Positions 26,932 through 40,318 of a stretch of 64,000 nucleotides of DNA are shown here, in pieces (within the stretch, counting starts at the first letter, position 1; the number at the start of each line of letters is the position of its first letter). The notes under the pieces were generated by a model. That model ran no database searches, was not told the origin of the DNA, and worked only from the letters and a program-made list of their open reading frames with translations. This DNA comes from Dryococelus australis (lineage: Eukaryota > Arthropoda > Insecta > Phasmatodea > Phasmatidae). A program made the translations under genes and the position numbers. The stretch covers positions 271,530,900 through 271,594,899 of the forward strand of contig CM056993.1 of NCBI GenBank assembly GCA_029891345.1, written 5' to 3'.

Positions 26932-28640
26932 GAGATATTCTTTTGACAGCTAATACACAAACCCTATGGACTGGCTCATCTCTGCGGAATTAAGCATAAA
27001 ACAGAGATAATACAAGAGTTTTTTACAGAACTGAGTACCACAGATTTCCACTAATAATACAGCACGTTACATACAAATGACAACAACCTTTCATGAAAAC
27101 TGCAATTTATTTCATTATCAGTCTCAATAAGCATTAAGAGTGTTTAAATCATTTAACAACATAGCAAAAAATAAAACATGAGTATCATGTAGTTTCAATC
27201 AATAATACTGACACAGGTATATAAAATCACAAGCTTACCATAGTTAATACCGAATGGTAAGAATTTATGAGAATACTCTCTCGGGGCATGAAAATCATTA
27301 CATAAAAATATAATGCCCAGACAACACGCTACATTTACTAGATGGCACGCAGTGCCCATAATATCTCAATGACAGAATAAATACAATTTCCTTAATATTA
27401 CCAACCATTGGACGTAAAAGTAGATCCCTAATGTCAATCCAGATTGCTTAAAAAAATTTTTTTAAAAACGCCCTTATCTCTCCGGAAGATTTTCCGCTCA
27501 CAAATTATTCTGACTAGACTCCTGTAATTTAAATATAATTGGCAACCACATAAAATTTAATCAATCCGCCAATTCTACAGTTTGATAAGTACGATCTCAC
27601 ATGCCTAAAAATTGCATTTAACTGTGACAATGTGCTCTTAGATACCTACGAGTCACCTTGACTGACTCTTGAAGTGGTATTCTCACCAGCTTGCCTTTAT
27701 GTTTAAAATATAACTCAAACCAATTCGTCGACAGTAGAGGACGAAAAATAATGACACTCACTTTCAGTTTCAGGATGATCATAATTCCTATAAGGTGCCA
27801 ACACTCATAACTATTCAAAAATTTCCTTAAAGCTTGCTGTTCACATTTTTGTGCATACTATGAACATGCACGTAAGATACGCAGTTAAAGAACGGAGCAT
27901 ACACATGATTGCTAAATATTAACTTGCTCCAAATATAATTTATATTTAAAAACAAGGCAAACGCCGCAGCCTAACGACCCATCAAAGGGCATTTACAATA
28001 AAAGCTACACATTAAAATGTATTACATTAAAAATCCGACAGGCTTAATTTACACGACGGCACCCAATATGAGTTTACGGGCCTCCAAAACGTCGTGAACC
28101 TGAATATAAAAAATTATAGAAAAGGCATTTAAAAGGTTTCTGCTTTAGGCAAAGTGTGGACAGTTCGTCGATACAAACAACATTGAGCCGAGTCAGACAA
28201 ACGGGGCAGCGGCTAGCAAACTAGATTACGCGTCTGCAATAAAATATGCTGAGACTCAAAACTATTTATACACATGATTACCATTTAAATTTAGAACGTG
28301 CAAGGCAAAAAATACAAACACGCTACTCTAGAAATTTAGGGCCCTCACCGCCAAAATTAAGCACTCTCAACAGCTACTAGAAAATTACAAAACTAGACCC
28401 ATTATCTTTCCTCAAACTGTCCAGCATTCACCGATACTGTTCGTTCCCGTCGAGGCAGACCATCTTACACAGCTAACCTTAAAGCCTTTGCTAACAAACT
28501 ATGTCAAACTGAAATGGACATTGCAATTTCAATCACGTCGTATACATTATGACTATCAACGATGCCCTCTTCACAATATACAGGTCGTCTCGATGTGGTG
28601 ATCGGCAGCAGAATAAACTTGAGAAAGGTCAGCGCTCCTA
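26932..28640. other. AT-rich DNA upstream of gag; expected LTR position, none proven
   Basis: The 5' leader and LTR of the Gypsy element should lie here. A TGGGTGCCGTCGTG sequence (reverse strand, about 28060-28074) could be a tRNA primer site because it starts with TGG, but no flanking LTR pair was found, so it is only a suggestion. ORFs 26563-26760 and 27618-27818 show nothing recognisable. Confidence 0.4.
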
Positions 28641-28800
28641 CCCGCCAGTAGTCACGTGACCCCCTCCAATGAAATTTAGTCACGTGCCAGGAGGGAAAAG
28701 GGGAGCGAGGAAGAGAAAGGAGAAGGGAGGGTACACCAGCTGGCCACGGAGATCGTCCTCGCGCGCTGGTGGCGGTGGCGATGGTGCGAACTAACTCAAA
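28640..28800. promoter_or_regulatory. Paired CACGTG E-boxes with CCAAT in a GC-richer patch
   Basis: GTCACGTGAC at 28651-28660 is a perfect palindrome, CCAAT lies at 28666-28670 and a second CACGTG lies at 28681-28686. The following stretch is purine-rich then CpG-rich. Such spacing is typical of bHLH-ZIP-regulated promoters in animals, but no associated transcript or ORF is recognised; the overlapping minus ORF 28504-28926 has no domain. It could also be part of a diverged LTR. Confidence 0.25.
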
Positions 28801-28967
28801 AGAGCACAGCATCGCTGCACAATCTTGCGTTGCTTTGTTTGCAACACAAACTTGTTGGGCATAACAATGGGCATAACATGATAGAGTACAATTTCTTCTA
28901 TGTACCTGGCGTCCGTATCTGATCACAACACTGTCCGTTCAGCCTTCCCATCCCCCCCCCCTTCCCC

Positions 28968-29340
28968 CTCATTTAAAACCATGACAGAACCAGCGCCAAA
29001 CATGTCCTGTTCCTAAACTGCGGCGTCTGCTTACTGTTCTCCCCGGAAACGATTTACCTGCAGACGTCCATCTCACTGCGCGATTCATCTGTGAACAGCA
29101 CATTGCACCCTTGTTGGAGTCGCCAGTTCCGATGTGCCTGTGCAAATCGCAGTCGATCTGTCTTGGCACGAGGCGCCAATTGCAAGCGTTTGAGGCCTTC
29201 GCGACCCTGAGCCTGCTTCTATATGTCTGTTGTTAACGGTTTGGTTACTAGCATTTGCACGAGTTGCTGCTATCGGATCATTTTGATCGTCTCGAGCAGT
29301 CGTACTGCGCCGTCGAAAGAGCATGGATTGACACATCGGT
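28968..29340 (-). pseudogene. Tc1-like transposase, N-terminal half, frameshifted
   Basis: On the minus strand three frames together give the N-terminal half of a Tc1-like transposase: RRRSTTARDDQNDPIAA and SNQTVNNRHIEAGSGSRRP (paired helix-turn-helix region), then a shifted frame with LRFAQAHRNWRLQQGCNV and LFTDESR holding the first catalytic Asp (codon 29087-29089), then MFGAGSVMV in another frame. The similarity stops near 28968. It lacks the part retained at 15187-15627, but the two pieces need not come from one family. A C-run (28953-28962) lies beside the broken end. Confidence 0.75.
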
Positions 29341-29395
29341 CGTCTCTGTCCTACGGTTTCCTCTTTCTACTATGGCCTGGCCTCATATAGGTCAT

Positions 29396-29800
29396 TCACA
29401 GTTACTTCGCACTTATCTGAAGCCCTGCTAAAGTTCTAATTTCAGAATATTCCTCCGCCTCAGGCAAACGAAGCTTAACTAAGTCTGGAAAATCATATCA
29501 AAAGGAAACACCAAATTCGCGCGCACTCACTGTAATAGAATTTTGCATAAGAACTATTTCATGATAGGCATTACCGACACCTCTGTTTTCTCCCTGTTTA
29601 CATCAATTTAAATGCTATATTATAATTTATAAATAAAATATAAGAAAACGTTAAATTTAACCAAAAATAAGGCACTTTTATGATAAGTATAATATGCTTG
29701 TGATATGTAATATATTTAGAAAACAACCAAACCCGTCATACCGGGGGCCACTTTTCAAAGGTTTTATTCAAAAAGTGTGACTAAACCACGAATAGATTAT
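29396..29800 (+). mobile_element. Family-B TIR element, full length, uninterrupted
   Basis: The left end TATAGGTCATTCACAGTTAC is followed by TTATCTGAAGCCCTGCTAAA; the right end is the inverse, CACTTTTCAAAGGTTTTATT and then GTGTGACTAAACCACGAATA. At 405 bp it is the reference for where A elements inserted in the other B copies: it reads through CACTCACTGTAATAGAATTT and TGCATAAGAACTATTTCATG without a break. No ORF. Confidence 0.82.
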
Positions 29801-30850
29801 ATTGTACATTCCTGTTTCCCTGAATCGATTCCACGCCACATGAGTTCTGCAGCCACTGCACGAATAGTCAATTCATCCTGTAACAGTGTGATTGCACGAA
29901 CATTTACCACTTCCATAGGTACCACATTTGGACAGACTAAACGTACAGCACCAGCTCTACGAGCATGAGCTTGTAAGACTACGTACCGCATTTATCCGCC
30001 ACTTTAGCAGTCGACGTAACATAATACATTTCACAATATTGTCGAGGGAATAGCTATGAGGATTGATTTCATAGTCTGCTTGTCTTTGGGCAGCATGTCG
30101 GAACAAGAGAAAATAATAGTCAAAGTTTAAACATTAGCTGGTTTAATGCCACAGTCCAGCAAAATCAAACATCTGCTGCATTTGCGAAAAATAAATTTCT
30201 CTCGCCAAAACTAACAACCATTTGCGCTTAAATATTTTCTGGAAATTTGAAATTGTTAACTTGTTCACCATGTAAACACGCAGATACGAAGTTAAACTAG
30301 GACATATTTTGCAATAATATGCCATTAACAGCCTATACAATACACATGGAAGTCGGCAAATTAAAAATAAATACGTAACAATAAAAACAAGAAATCTTTA
30401 TTTTAATTTGTTTAGTTGGCACTACGTTACGTTTCAGTTAAGTTGAGGTTGGGTCAACTTCTGGCAAGGAAGGCTTGATATTATGTCGCTCTTAATTGTA
30501 TTCACTGCTGCGCGGTCTGGTGGGTGTTTCAGTAAGAGCGTGGAAAAATTAAACTGAGAATAGGGGCCGCACGCGCCACACGGATATGGGTGTAATAATA
30601 TGGGCGACCTATGATGTGTGTGGTTCGCCTATCGTCCACAAGGTGGCTCTGACGTCCCTACGTTGCCAGAGTACGTGCGTGTATTAACTACAGACGCAAT
30701 ACACATGGAATTTTAGAACGGGTACGGCTGAGTATCGTACGCCGTCGTCATGCTTGCGTTGCGGTAGATGGCCGTCGCTTTGAGCAACTTTTGTGAGGAA
30801 CAAACTGATTCGTTAACTCCGGCCCGTCAAAGAAATGGCCCTGTACAGTG
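29801..30850. other. Unassigned DNA
   Basis: The complementary ORFs 29777-29968 (plus) and 29797-29991 (minus) are open on both strands. The minus product (AHARRAGAVRLVCPNVVPME) has plausible composition but no family I recognise. 30560-30720 is CpG-richer without a gene model. Confidence 0.45.
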
Positions 30851-30852
30851 TT

Positions 30853-31237
30853 AAAGGCTATTTACGATAAAGTGAGCACTTTTGAAATCAACCTTAGAAA
30901 AAGTTACAGAGTGACATGCACCAGTAAAGTTGGTAACAGAGGATGGAAAGTATTTCCATATCTTAATGTCGAATAAAACGTGTTACGTAACCATTTGGGA
31001 TAACTTAACTTATCTCTTTGATTTTCTGTTTTTTTATACATCTAAGTGTAAAAATGAGCAGATTTGTGCAATATTTACTTTTCGAATAATTCAACAGTTT
31101 ATCTTGACCGGCGCATCTATAAAGTAATGAAGCCCATGGAAATGCTAATTTTACATAAGGCGGAAGAAGACACAATGTGCATTCAAAAAATCTTAAGCAG
31201 TACTTTCAAAAATGCTAATTTTACCGTGAACCGCCTA
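30853..31237 (-). mobile_element. Family-A TIR element, internally shortened
   Basis: The left end AAAGGCTATTTACGATAAAG is followed by TTTTGAAATCAACCTTAG; the right end is TTTACCGTGAACCGCCTATA. Compared with full copies it lacks about 30 bp after the left TIR (the CACTGCCCCTGCATGCAT block). The remaining interior is standard. The ORFs 30930-31127 and 31064-31309 are shadows of it. Confidence 0.82.
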
Positions 31238-31411
31238 TACCTGTCAGTAGCGTACACAAGCAATGTTAATAATACACGTAACCAAACCGGATATCTGCAT
31301 TCGTGTTAGACATGATTACGCCCATAACTCCTTTCGCTGGCCTCGCGGACCACACGTCCCCGGTCTCAAAACGTTCTGCAGCACGGTCCCTATTCCCAGT
31401 TTTAGTGTTAA

Positions 31412-31823
31412 ATGCTGTTCACGATAAAGCGAGCAGTTTAGAAATTAATCTGAGAAATACGTCACTGCCCCTGCATGCGGCGCACTGAGTGACATTTGCC
31501 CAGTAAAGTTGGTAACGATGGATTGAAAGTAGTTCCATATCTTAAGATAAAACTAATATAAAGCGTTAGGTAACCATTTGTGATAACTAAAAATTATTTC
31601 TTCCTCTTCCTTTTTTTTTAATGCGTCGAAGTGTAAAAATGGGCACATTTGTAATGTATTTACTTTATTAATAATTTCGCAATTTCATTTGACCGACGCA
31701 CGAATAAAGTGATGAGGCCCGAGGCTATGTCAATTTTACATGAGGCAGAAGAATACACAACGTGTATACAAGTATATCTTAAGCAAGGCTTTCAAAAGTG
31801 TTCATTTTATCGTGAACAGTCTT
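31412..31823 (-). mobile_element. Family-A TIR element, full length
   Basis: The left end ATGCTGTTCACGATAAAGCG and right end TTTTATCGTGAACAGTCTTT enclose the full reversed A interior. It lies only 175 bp from the previous copy in the same orientation, so the pair resembles a loose direct tandem arising by separate insertions or a duplication. Confidence 0.82.
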
Positions 31824-32525
31824 TTCATGCTTCTACTGAAACATCCTGTATATAGGTACATACCGACGAAGAGCTCCATGTTAACTTCTATATTAAAAGG
31901 CTTTAAGGTCTAATTCCCAAGCAGACACTTTTTTTACAGTCGCCGATTAAAAACATATGAACATCTATACACAAAGCCCTAATAGCAGTTTAAATTACCA
32001 TTATGCTAGTCAACAGAGCAAGTGATATAAGAGTTATTTCGGGGATTTTTCATACATTGTTCCTAAATAACATTTTTTTTTTTTTTTTACTGTCTAGACA
32101 ACTTGTTGATACGACCATTTACTAAATACGAAAATAATAGTAACACAAGATAATAATATGGAACATGGTATTGAAATATTATGTAAATGTCTTCGTCGTT
32201 TTACAATAAACGGATAGGTTCGCAACATATTGCAGTTACACACTAGTGCAGCGAGGTTCGTTAATAAAAAGCAGTTTCAATATGTCTACCAAGTTTCCCG
32301 CATTAATATTTCCGTCACTATTTTACGCTTGGATGAGGCTACGACTTCCACAGCCGAAATTGCAAAGGTGGTCCATCGTACGTCGAGGTTCTGGGTTCTA
32401 ATTAAGGTCGAGCCTTGCATGTGCCATTTCCAAAATTAATTAAAGGTTAATTTATTATGTAACTTAGCTTCTGATCGGCTGACAAGTACGCTAATAAGAT
32501 CATTAAAATTTAAATCAAATAATCA
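31824..32525. other. AT-rich DNA, no gene recognised
   Basis: A T-run of about 17 lies at 32073-32089. Around 32380-32400 GAGGTTCTGGGTTCTAATT resembles a degenerate SINE B-box. Nothing else is supported. Confidence 0.45.
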
Positions 32526-32526
32526 A

Positions 32527-32735
32527 AACTGATAGCTGCGAGGGGTTTGGCGTCTCGTCGACAGCGAGGTCATTAGGAGACGCGGTAGGTAATAAGGAAC
32601 CATCTCATCATTCGCCTGGAGTGATTTCGGTAAAACCACGGAAAATCTAAATAAGTATGACCGGGTCAGGAATCGAACCCGCTTTTTCCGGCATGCAAGT
32701 CCAGTGTTTTAACACTGCTCCGTCCTACTACGTAG
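32527..32735 (-). repeat. tRNA-derived SINE, type II
   Basis: Minus strand: the head region ends with GCGGGTTCGATTCCTGACCC (B-box), followed by the body CATACTTATTTAGATTTTCC and CCGAAATCACTCCAGGCGAA, then GACCTCGCTGTCGACGAGAC near the 3' end. The body matches 39688-39945. The A-box part is degraded. Confidence 0.75.
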
Positions 32736-33718
32736 GCATATTAAATAATTAGACGAGAAAAAAAAGGCGAATTCAATCCAGTCGTGAACCTTACCAAATA
32801 AAAATTTTCCCAGTCATCGCCACACACAGTGCTAGTTTCAAGGAAACCTAATTTACGTTAGAGAAGGCACACGCTTCCGGTAATATCTCTTCAGTGAAAT
32901 AACTAGGCGCCAACCACTGATTCCATACAGCGAAGTCCCTCTTCTAACATTATCGACAGCCGGGGATGAATTTTTGGGATTGCGGCTACTAAATAAACAC
33001 TTCTGCACTGTTAGAAATTTCTGTAGATTTTTACGGAGATGTAGAGTTAATTTACGGAAAGGCACTCCGTAATGACGAATAACGGAAATGAATTCCGTAA
33101 ATATAAATACGGAAGCTCTACGTATTCTTATGGCTTCGATTTTGAGGCACGAACAATGCAGATTATACCTGAAGCATATAAAATCTCATCTTCACAATAC
33201 TATACTTGTAAAATATTAATATATGAGAGGCGATCCACTCATGGAGTGCCAATTCATTTATTCTTGTTCAAATTACGCTACAGGGCAAAACCTTCTGCAT
33301 ACACAGAAAACACGTACATAACGAAAATAAAACAATTTTTCGTAACCTCGTTTTATAAACCGCAAGTATTGCAAGCGCTCTACTACGAATTGAAACTAAG
33401 ATAGGCGCTTTCGTCACTCTCATGTAAAAACCTTATATACGAAATGGCTCGTGTAAATGTGTGGTAGGTGAGTGGTTTTAGTTATTGATTGTTAATTTTT
33501 CGATTCAAATTCAAATCCCACAACAGTACCAAGTACATAAACGTTTATTTAATTTCTCTGCTATACACAGTGAAATAAATTACGAAAGTAAACTTCTTTA
33601 CCTTACCCCAGTTTTTCAACATGAAATAAAAAATCGTAAACGTCCTAACATAACTGGAAACTGAGGTACATGCATGATTTGACATAAATTCCATATTTAC
33701 AAGGCTTATTCTTGTAGA
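32736..33718. other. AT-rich DNA; weak tRNA-like segment at 33460-33525
   Basis: The plus frame 33072-33404 (110 codons) is open but featureless. GGTAGGTGAGTGGTTTTAG and ATTCAAATCCC at 33462-33521 have the spacing of tRNA A and B boxes and resemble 34137-34200, perhaps a fourth, decayed SINE type. Confidence 0.35.
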
Positions 33719-34131
33719 TGCTGTTCACGATAAAGTGAGCAATTTAGAAATGAACCTTAGAAAAAAGCCACTGCCTCTGGATGCATATATTGTAATGGGC
33801 GTTCTGAGTTACATGCGCCCAGTAGAGTTGGTAACGATTGATGGAAAGTAGTTCCATATCCTAACGTCGAATAAAAAGTGTTAGGTAACCATAATTTAAA
33901 TTATTTCTTTCGCTTTCTGGTTTTTTAATGCACTGAAGTGTAAAAATTAGCAGATTTGTGCAATTTTTACTTTTTTAATAATTCCAGATTTCCATTTAAG
34001 CGACGCATAAATAAAGTGATGAGGCCCGTGGCAATGTTAATTTTACATAAGGCGGAAGGATACGCAATGTGCATACAAGTAGATTTTAAGCAGGGCTTTC
34101 AAAAGTGCTCATTTTACTGCGAGCAGCCTAT
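33719..34131 (-). mobile_element. Family-A TIR element, full length
   Basis: The left end TGCTGTTCACGATAAAGTGA and right end ATTTTACTGCGAGCAGCCTA bracket the reversed A interior (GGCGTTCTGAGTTACATGCG, TCGAATAAAAAGTGTTAGG, GGCGGAAGGATACGCAATG). Confidence 0.83.
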
Positions 34132-34136
34132 AATAG

Positions 34137-34205
34137 GATAGGTGAGTGGGTGGTGTATTGGACTGACAAAACATTTTTCAGAGTTCAAATCTCGCCACCG
34201 GATAA
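34137..34205 (+). repeat. Possible tRNA-derived SINE head (type IV)
   Basis: TAGGTGAGTGGGTGGTGTAT (A-box-like) and AGAGTTCAAATCTCGCCACC (B-box) lie about 35 bp apart, adjoining the right end of the family-A element. The following AT-rich stretch has no recognised SINE body. Confidence 0.35.
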
Positions 34206-35094
34206 AATTTTTTATTATTCATATTCGTTTTCATACGCAGTTAATCGACCACATAACGAAAGCAAGACATTTTTTGCTAGCCTTTTTTTTTTATAAAGAT
34301 CAGATTTAAAAATAAATAAACTTGCATGTTTGTGGACACGTTCCGTAAATTTACGGAGATTTAAGTGGAATTTACGGAGAGAGCGTTATTGAAAAAAACT
34401 AAGAGACCGTAATTTAACGCAGATGTCTGCAAGATAATTTGTAACGGTATATTACGTAATTTTACCGACATTTTTTCAAATAATGGGGTCACGCAAGTTA
34501 TTTCCTGTTTTTACAAGTGGGCATAAATATAAAATCCAAATATGTTAACGGGTCTTGTTATAGAAGGCGAAAATTCTTGTTCTACTAAGTAATCTCGTCA
34601 ACGGCGTCGGATTATCATTCGGCTCTCTCGACAACAGGCAGGGTCTGTGTGCTTGGAAAACAATTTAACGCTGATACGCGATGATATCGTGTTCCAGGCA
34701 CGAGAACAGGATCACAGAATTTTTGCCGTTAGTACTGCCCGTTTGTTGTCCCCGATTTAACCAAATACGGCGAGTAAAACGTGGCCAATGCTCACATTAA
34801 GTTATCAGAAATTAAAATGAGAAGTATGGACTTTAATGTGATGGTTGAAAACAGGGATGTGCATATTAAATATATGTACCAGCAAGAGTGAAGATGAAAA
34901 GGAAACTTGTGAAAAATTACCTCTAGCGCGGCAATCCGAGTTCGAAACATGGAGGTAACAGATGATGGAGTGGCAACAGCCTATCTTCTCCACGTTTATC
35001 AAGTGAAGCAGATGCTTTGTCTGCTTCTTTCAACTGCGCATGCGCTGACCCATTGTTTACGTCAGCCGCCATATTATGAGTGGCAAAAGTTAAA
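34206..35094. other. Unassigned DNA
   Basis: No gene. TTTACGGA occurs several times here and at 33030-33060, possibly from an old repeat. ORFs 34805-35002 and 34923-35108 overlap on the minus strand and lack features. Confidence 0.4.
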
Positions 35095-36670
<1,576 letters not shown>

Positions 36671-36690
36671 CAAATACTCTTTTGACACTA

Positions 36691-37107
36691 TAGGCTGTTC
36701 ACTGTAAAATGAGCACTTTTGAAAGCCCTGCTTAAGATCTACTTGTTTGCACGTTGTGAATTATTCCGCCTCATGTAAGATTAACATTGTCGTGGGCCTC
36801 ATTACTTTATTCATGCATCGGTCAAGTGAAACTATGAAATTATTAGAAAAGTAAATATTTAAAAAATCTGTTAATTTTTACACTGCAATGCATTAAAAAA
36901 CACAGAAAGCGAAAGAAATAATTTAAGTTATCAGAGATGGTTGCCTAACACTTTGTATTCGACGTGAAGATACAGAACTACTTCCATGGTTACCAACTTT
37001 ACAGGGCGCGCGACACTCACTGCGCTCGTTAAAACATATGCAGTTAGGAGCAGTGACTTTTTAATAAACTTGATTTCAGAAGTGCTCACTTAATTGTGAA
37101 CAGCCTT
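36691..37107 (+). mobile_element. Family-A TIR element, full length
   Basis: The left end TATAGGCTGTTCACTGTAAA and the right end TTAATTGTGAACAGCCTTTA, with the plus-orientation A interior (GCTTAAGATCTACTTGTTTG, CTAACACTTTGTATTCGACG). It sits at the broken edge of the family-C element. Confidence 0.85.
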
Positions 37108-39195
37108 TACTAACCCTGTCCTTGTCTTTCATTATCGGCTTCACTTTCGTGTCTCGGCTTCCACTCCATAGACTAACACCGCCATGGTTCGAACCCATGA
37201 CCGACACGCTCTATCTGTACGAACAGATCACGACAAAAAGACGCCACGTTTGTCTCTTCAAGTTTACCACCACTGAACTTATCAGCACCTATCGGCAAAT
37301 TAGCATAAACAAACTCCTTCTGTTTTCTCACACAGAGTATGACTATGTTAAATATTGGAACAGTGTCCCTAAATATTTCATGTTGTTGCTGATCGAACAT
37401 GTATACTGTAAATTAAGTTCCTGTCTGTGTTATTACTTGTTTCACGTGTGGTGGGGCGATACGTAATGAGCAAGAATGTTTGAGTGTTTGATTGGCAGCA
37501 CGAAACTTCAAAAATTATATCTATCACAACTTCCTCCTTAAACGGCGCAAGAAGATGTTCCACTGGCGAAAATCTGTCATCGCGAAGATGTCCTGTCGTC
37601 AGGAGCTACATCTGCTCAGTCTCCAAGAGCGAGCTTATGCTGTGCTCGTAGACGTTGCGTTGGATTTTTTTTTTTTTGTATTCACCTATGTAACTGTGAT
37701 GTGAGTCTTTGCGTAAACCCTGTATATAAAATATGAGTTATTACAATCCGAGCTTAGGTGTTGTTATTTAAAGAAGAAGAAGGCAAGCGATAGAGCGCGG
37801 CCCATCGACTGTACGATATGCGGTATCGTAAAATATTACAGACACTATAAAAGTGCTCTAAGATGCATATGAAGGATAAAAATATATTTTGTATCACAGA
37901 AAACATTTTTCTAGAATTCACACACACAATGGGTTTCAAAAACATTGGGACAAACTCCGGCAGTGTATTCCAGACGAAAATATAAGACTAAACTTTAAAT
38001 ACAATTTTTCTCGTCACGTGATTATTAAAGAAGTTGCGTACCCCTGAATATCCTCATTATATTTCCTTACTATGTATTGTGGCGTGTCCACCTTGTGTGC
38101 AACACACTTTCTGTTTTTAAAGTTCAAAATGAATTATCTCACAAATGGTTCACCTGAGTGTGTTTCAACAAGACGGCATTTTATGTTAATTTAGACGTGA
38201 AGATTCACATGTTGTTTTTAAAAAAAATTGCTTAGAACCTAGTGTTACAAAGTTTGATACGAACATAGGGTGCCAAAAGTCATATTCAAAAGGAAGGGGG
38301 GTTATATCGCCGACCGCGTTTTTAGAGGTGTAAGATTTCCTTTATACAAAACCCCATTCCCGATTTGTTGCTTAATCACAATCGGTTTCTGATACTATCA
38401 AATTGACGCATTTGAAAACACGCATTTTGGGGGCGCTTATCTCGCTTATTATTCATAGGTTTTCGTCTTACATTTTCGTAAGTTTGTCGCCATGTTTAGG
38501 AAACACATGGTATACCTACATCCAGGCGAACACTGGTGCAGTTCCTGCAGACACCCTCTTGATTTATTACCTTGTGTTGGGTGTTTCTTATAAAAAGGCG
38601 TGGATCTGTTGGCTTGCACATAAAAATAATTAAATTAATTTTTAAAAAATATTTATGAGTCTGTTTTTAATTACAATTAAATCTTGGATCTTGTATCCAT
38701 AATGCTTCAGAAAGTACATTTTCAGCATCCCTTTTTTTTTTCTTCGAGTGAGGTCATCATAATGATTAATCTAATTGCACGTAATCAAAAATTAGTAATA
38801 AAGTTACAAATCTTTTTAACAATTACTCCATTACAGCAACAAAACTATTAATTTTAGAATTTAAAAATGTGTATGCACAAAATCAATTATTAGAATATTT
38901 ATAAACATTATTACCAATTTTTATTGCGTACACGAGCTCAATTATTACGACGATATTGCTTAATAAAGGATTTTTTTTTTGCAAAATTTGTTTTCTGAAT
39001 AATCCAAAATGGAAACACACTTTAAGTTTTATTAAAAATAAACTCTTATTATTTGATTTTTAAAAAATTTGAGTAAATTAATTGTAGCACAATATTTTCC
39101 AACGTTTCAAGGTAGTCCTATATGCTTCCTTATATCATATACAACATAAATTGTACTTTTCTGGCAATTTTGGTAGTGAGTGTGCGCACTTCTAT
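37108..39195. other. AT-rich DNA, no gene recognised
   Basis: ORF 37122-37466 (114 codons) and its minus-strand partner show no domain. GGTTCGAACCCATGACC near 37184 resembles a reversed B-box. The stretch 38640-39100 is extremely AT-rich. Confidence 0.5.
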
Positions 39196-39468
39196 TTAAC
39201 CCGTTCAGTGCCCGTGTCCTTGATCGAGGACACGTTGCGCTTGTACGATATTTAATGGTCGAAACTGTACAAACAAAGAACCACTGGCCGTCGTTTTGAG
39301 CGTCTTCCTTCCTAGTAATCTGATTTGTTGAAGTTCCAGCACTCCTGGTTTGTGAATGGTCAGTAGTGACATCAACTTTAACACGCCACACGTTGACAAT
39401 GGTTAGGGGAAGCATGCCTATCACAGTGTACAGCGCACATTTTACTAATTCGGGACTGAAAGGGTTAA
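39196..39468. mobile_element. piggyBac-like MITE with TTAA target duplication
   Basis: TTAA at 39196-39199 and 39465-39468 flank inverted ends CCCGTTCAGTGCCCG and, reversed, CCCTTTCAGTCCCG. TTAA duplication with ends beginning CCC is diagnostic of the piggyBac superfamily. The left end continues into a palindrome, CGTGTCCTTGATCGAGGACACG-like (39214-39235). The 265-bp interior has no transposase. The overlapping minus ORF 39107-39424 extends outside it and is not meaningful. Confidence 0.75.
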
Positions 39469-39687
39469 TGAACTCTGCACGTCGTACAGTTGAGTGCCGC
39501 GCCGTACTCGATTGTTAGCCGCTCTACTTAAACTCGAAGGCGGTCGTACACATGAAAATGTTCTCGCGTTAAGGTTGAGAAGCGTGCGAGTGATAAGGCC
39601 TACACTGCTGCGTGCAACAATGGTCCCGCCGCCGCTACGCTCGAAGTTTCGGCTTGCGCGTCTACCCTGAAAGTGAAGAAAGTAGGT

Positions 39688-39945
39688 AGGTAATTGGGCT
39701 TAACGTCTCGTCGACAGCGAGATCATTAGAGACGGTGCAAGTTGCACTGGGAAGAGGGATTCGGGAAGGATTGAGAAGGAATCGGCCATGGCCTTCGTCA
39801 GGGACCCACCCCAGCATTCACCTGGAGTGATTTCGGGAAACCATGGAAAACCGAAATCAGGATGACTGGACCGGAAATCGAACCCAGGTCCTCCCGAATG
39901 CGTGGCCAGTGATTTACCACTGCGCCACCTCGCTCGGTTTAAAGT
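39688..39945 (-). repeat. tRNA-derived SINE, type II, near full length
   Basis: Minus strand: GCGAGGTGGCGCAGTGGTAA (A-box), CTGGGTTCGATTTCCGGTCC (B-box), then the body ATCCTGATTTCGGTTTTCC and ATCACTCCAGGTGAATGCTG, ending near CTCGCTGTCGACGAGACG. SINEs with this gttttccatggtttcccgaaatcac body are common in insect genomes. Both promoter boxes are well preserved. Confidence 0.85.
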
Positions 39946-40318
39946 GAAAAAAGTCTGCTCTACAGCAATGGCCGAATCTGCACGAGGCCTGTGCTGCCAA
40001 CGTGCGACTTTAGGCTGCGATTTAAAAGACTTCAATTTCACGTAGCATGTAACACGTGACAAGTTCTCGTAAGCCGGCTATATCTTGAATTGTGTATTTC
40101 AGTGAGGCCTATTTCAATCGTTTCGTCCATACGTTCACGTAAAGAAAAGCTGGTCAATGTCAGTATTTTAATTTTCGTGATACGTGATACGTGACTCTGT
40201 ACCACGAGATCTTGTAGGCCAATCGCAATAAGGACGAGCTTATGTTAACTTTGATTTTCAAGAATTTCTTTTTTACTTTCGCAAAGTCGTGTTCTAATGT
40301 TTTTAATCGACCGCTTAA
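39946..40318. other. Unassigned DNA
   Basis: No feature recognised. Confidence 0.4.

Noticed and set aside
22133..28930. LTR pair around the Gypsy body
   Set aside because: I compared by eye the DNA on both sides of gag and integrase and saw no direct repeat; an LTR-finding program would be decisive.
32073..32089. Poly-T and poly-A runs as retroposon tails
   Set aside because: Isolated runs (also 17070, 40861, 50645, 62451) have no adjoining LINE or SINE body that would make them tails.
33072..33404. 110-codon plus-strand ORF as a gene
   Set aside because: There is no recognisable domain, promoter or splice context, and the surrounding DNA is AT-rich repeat-like.
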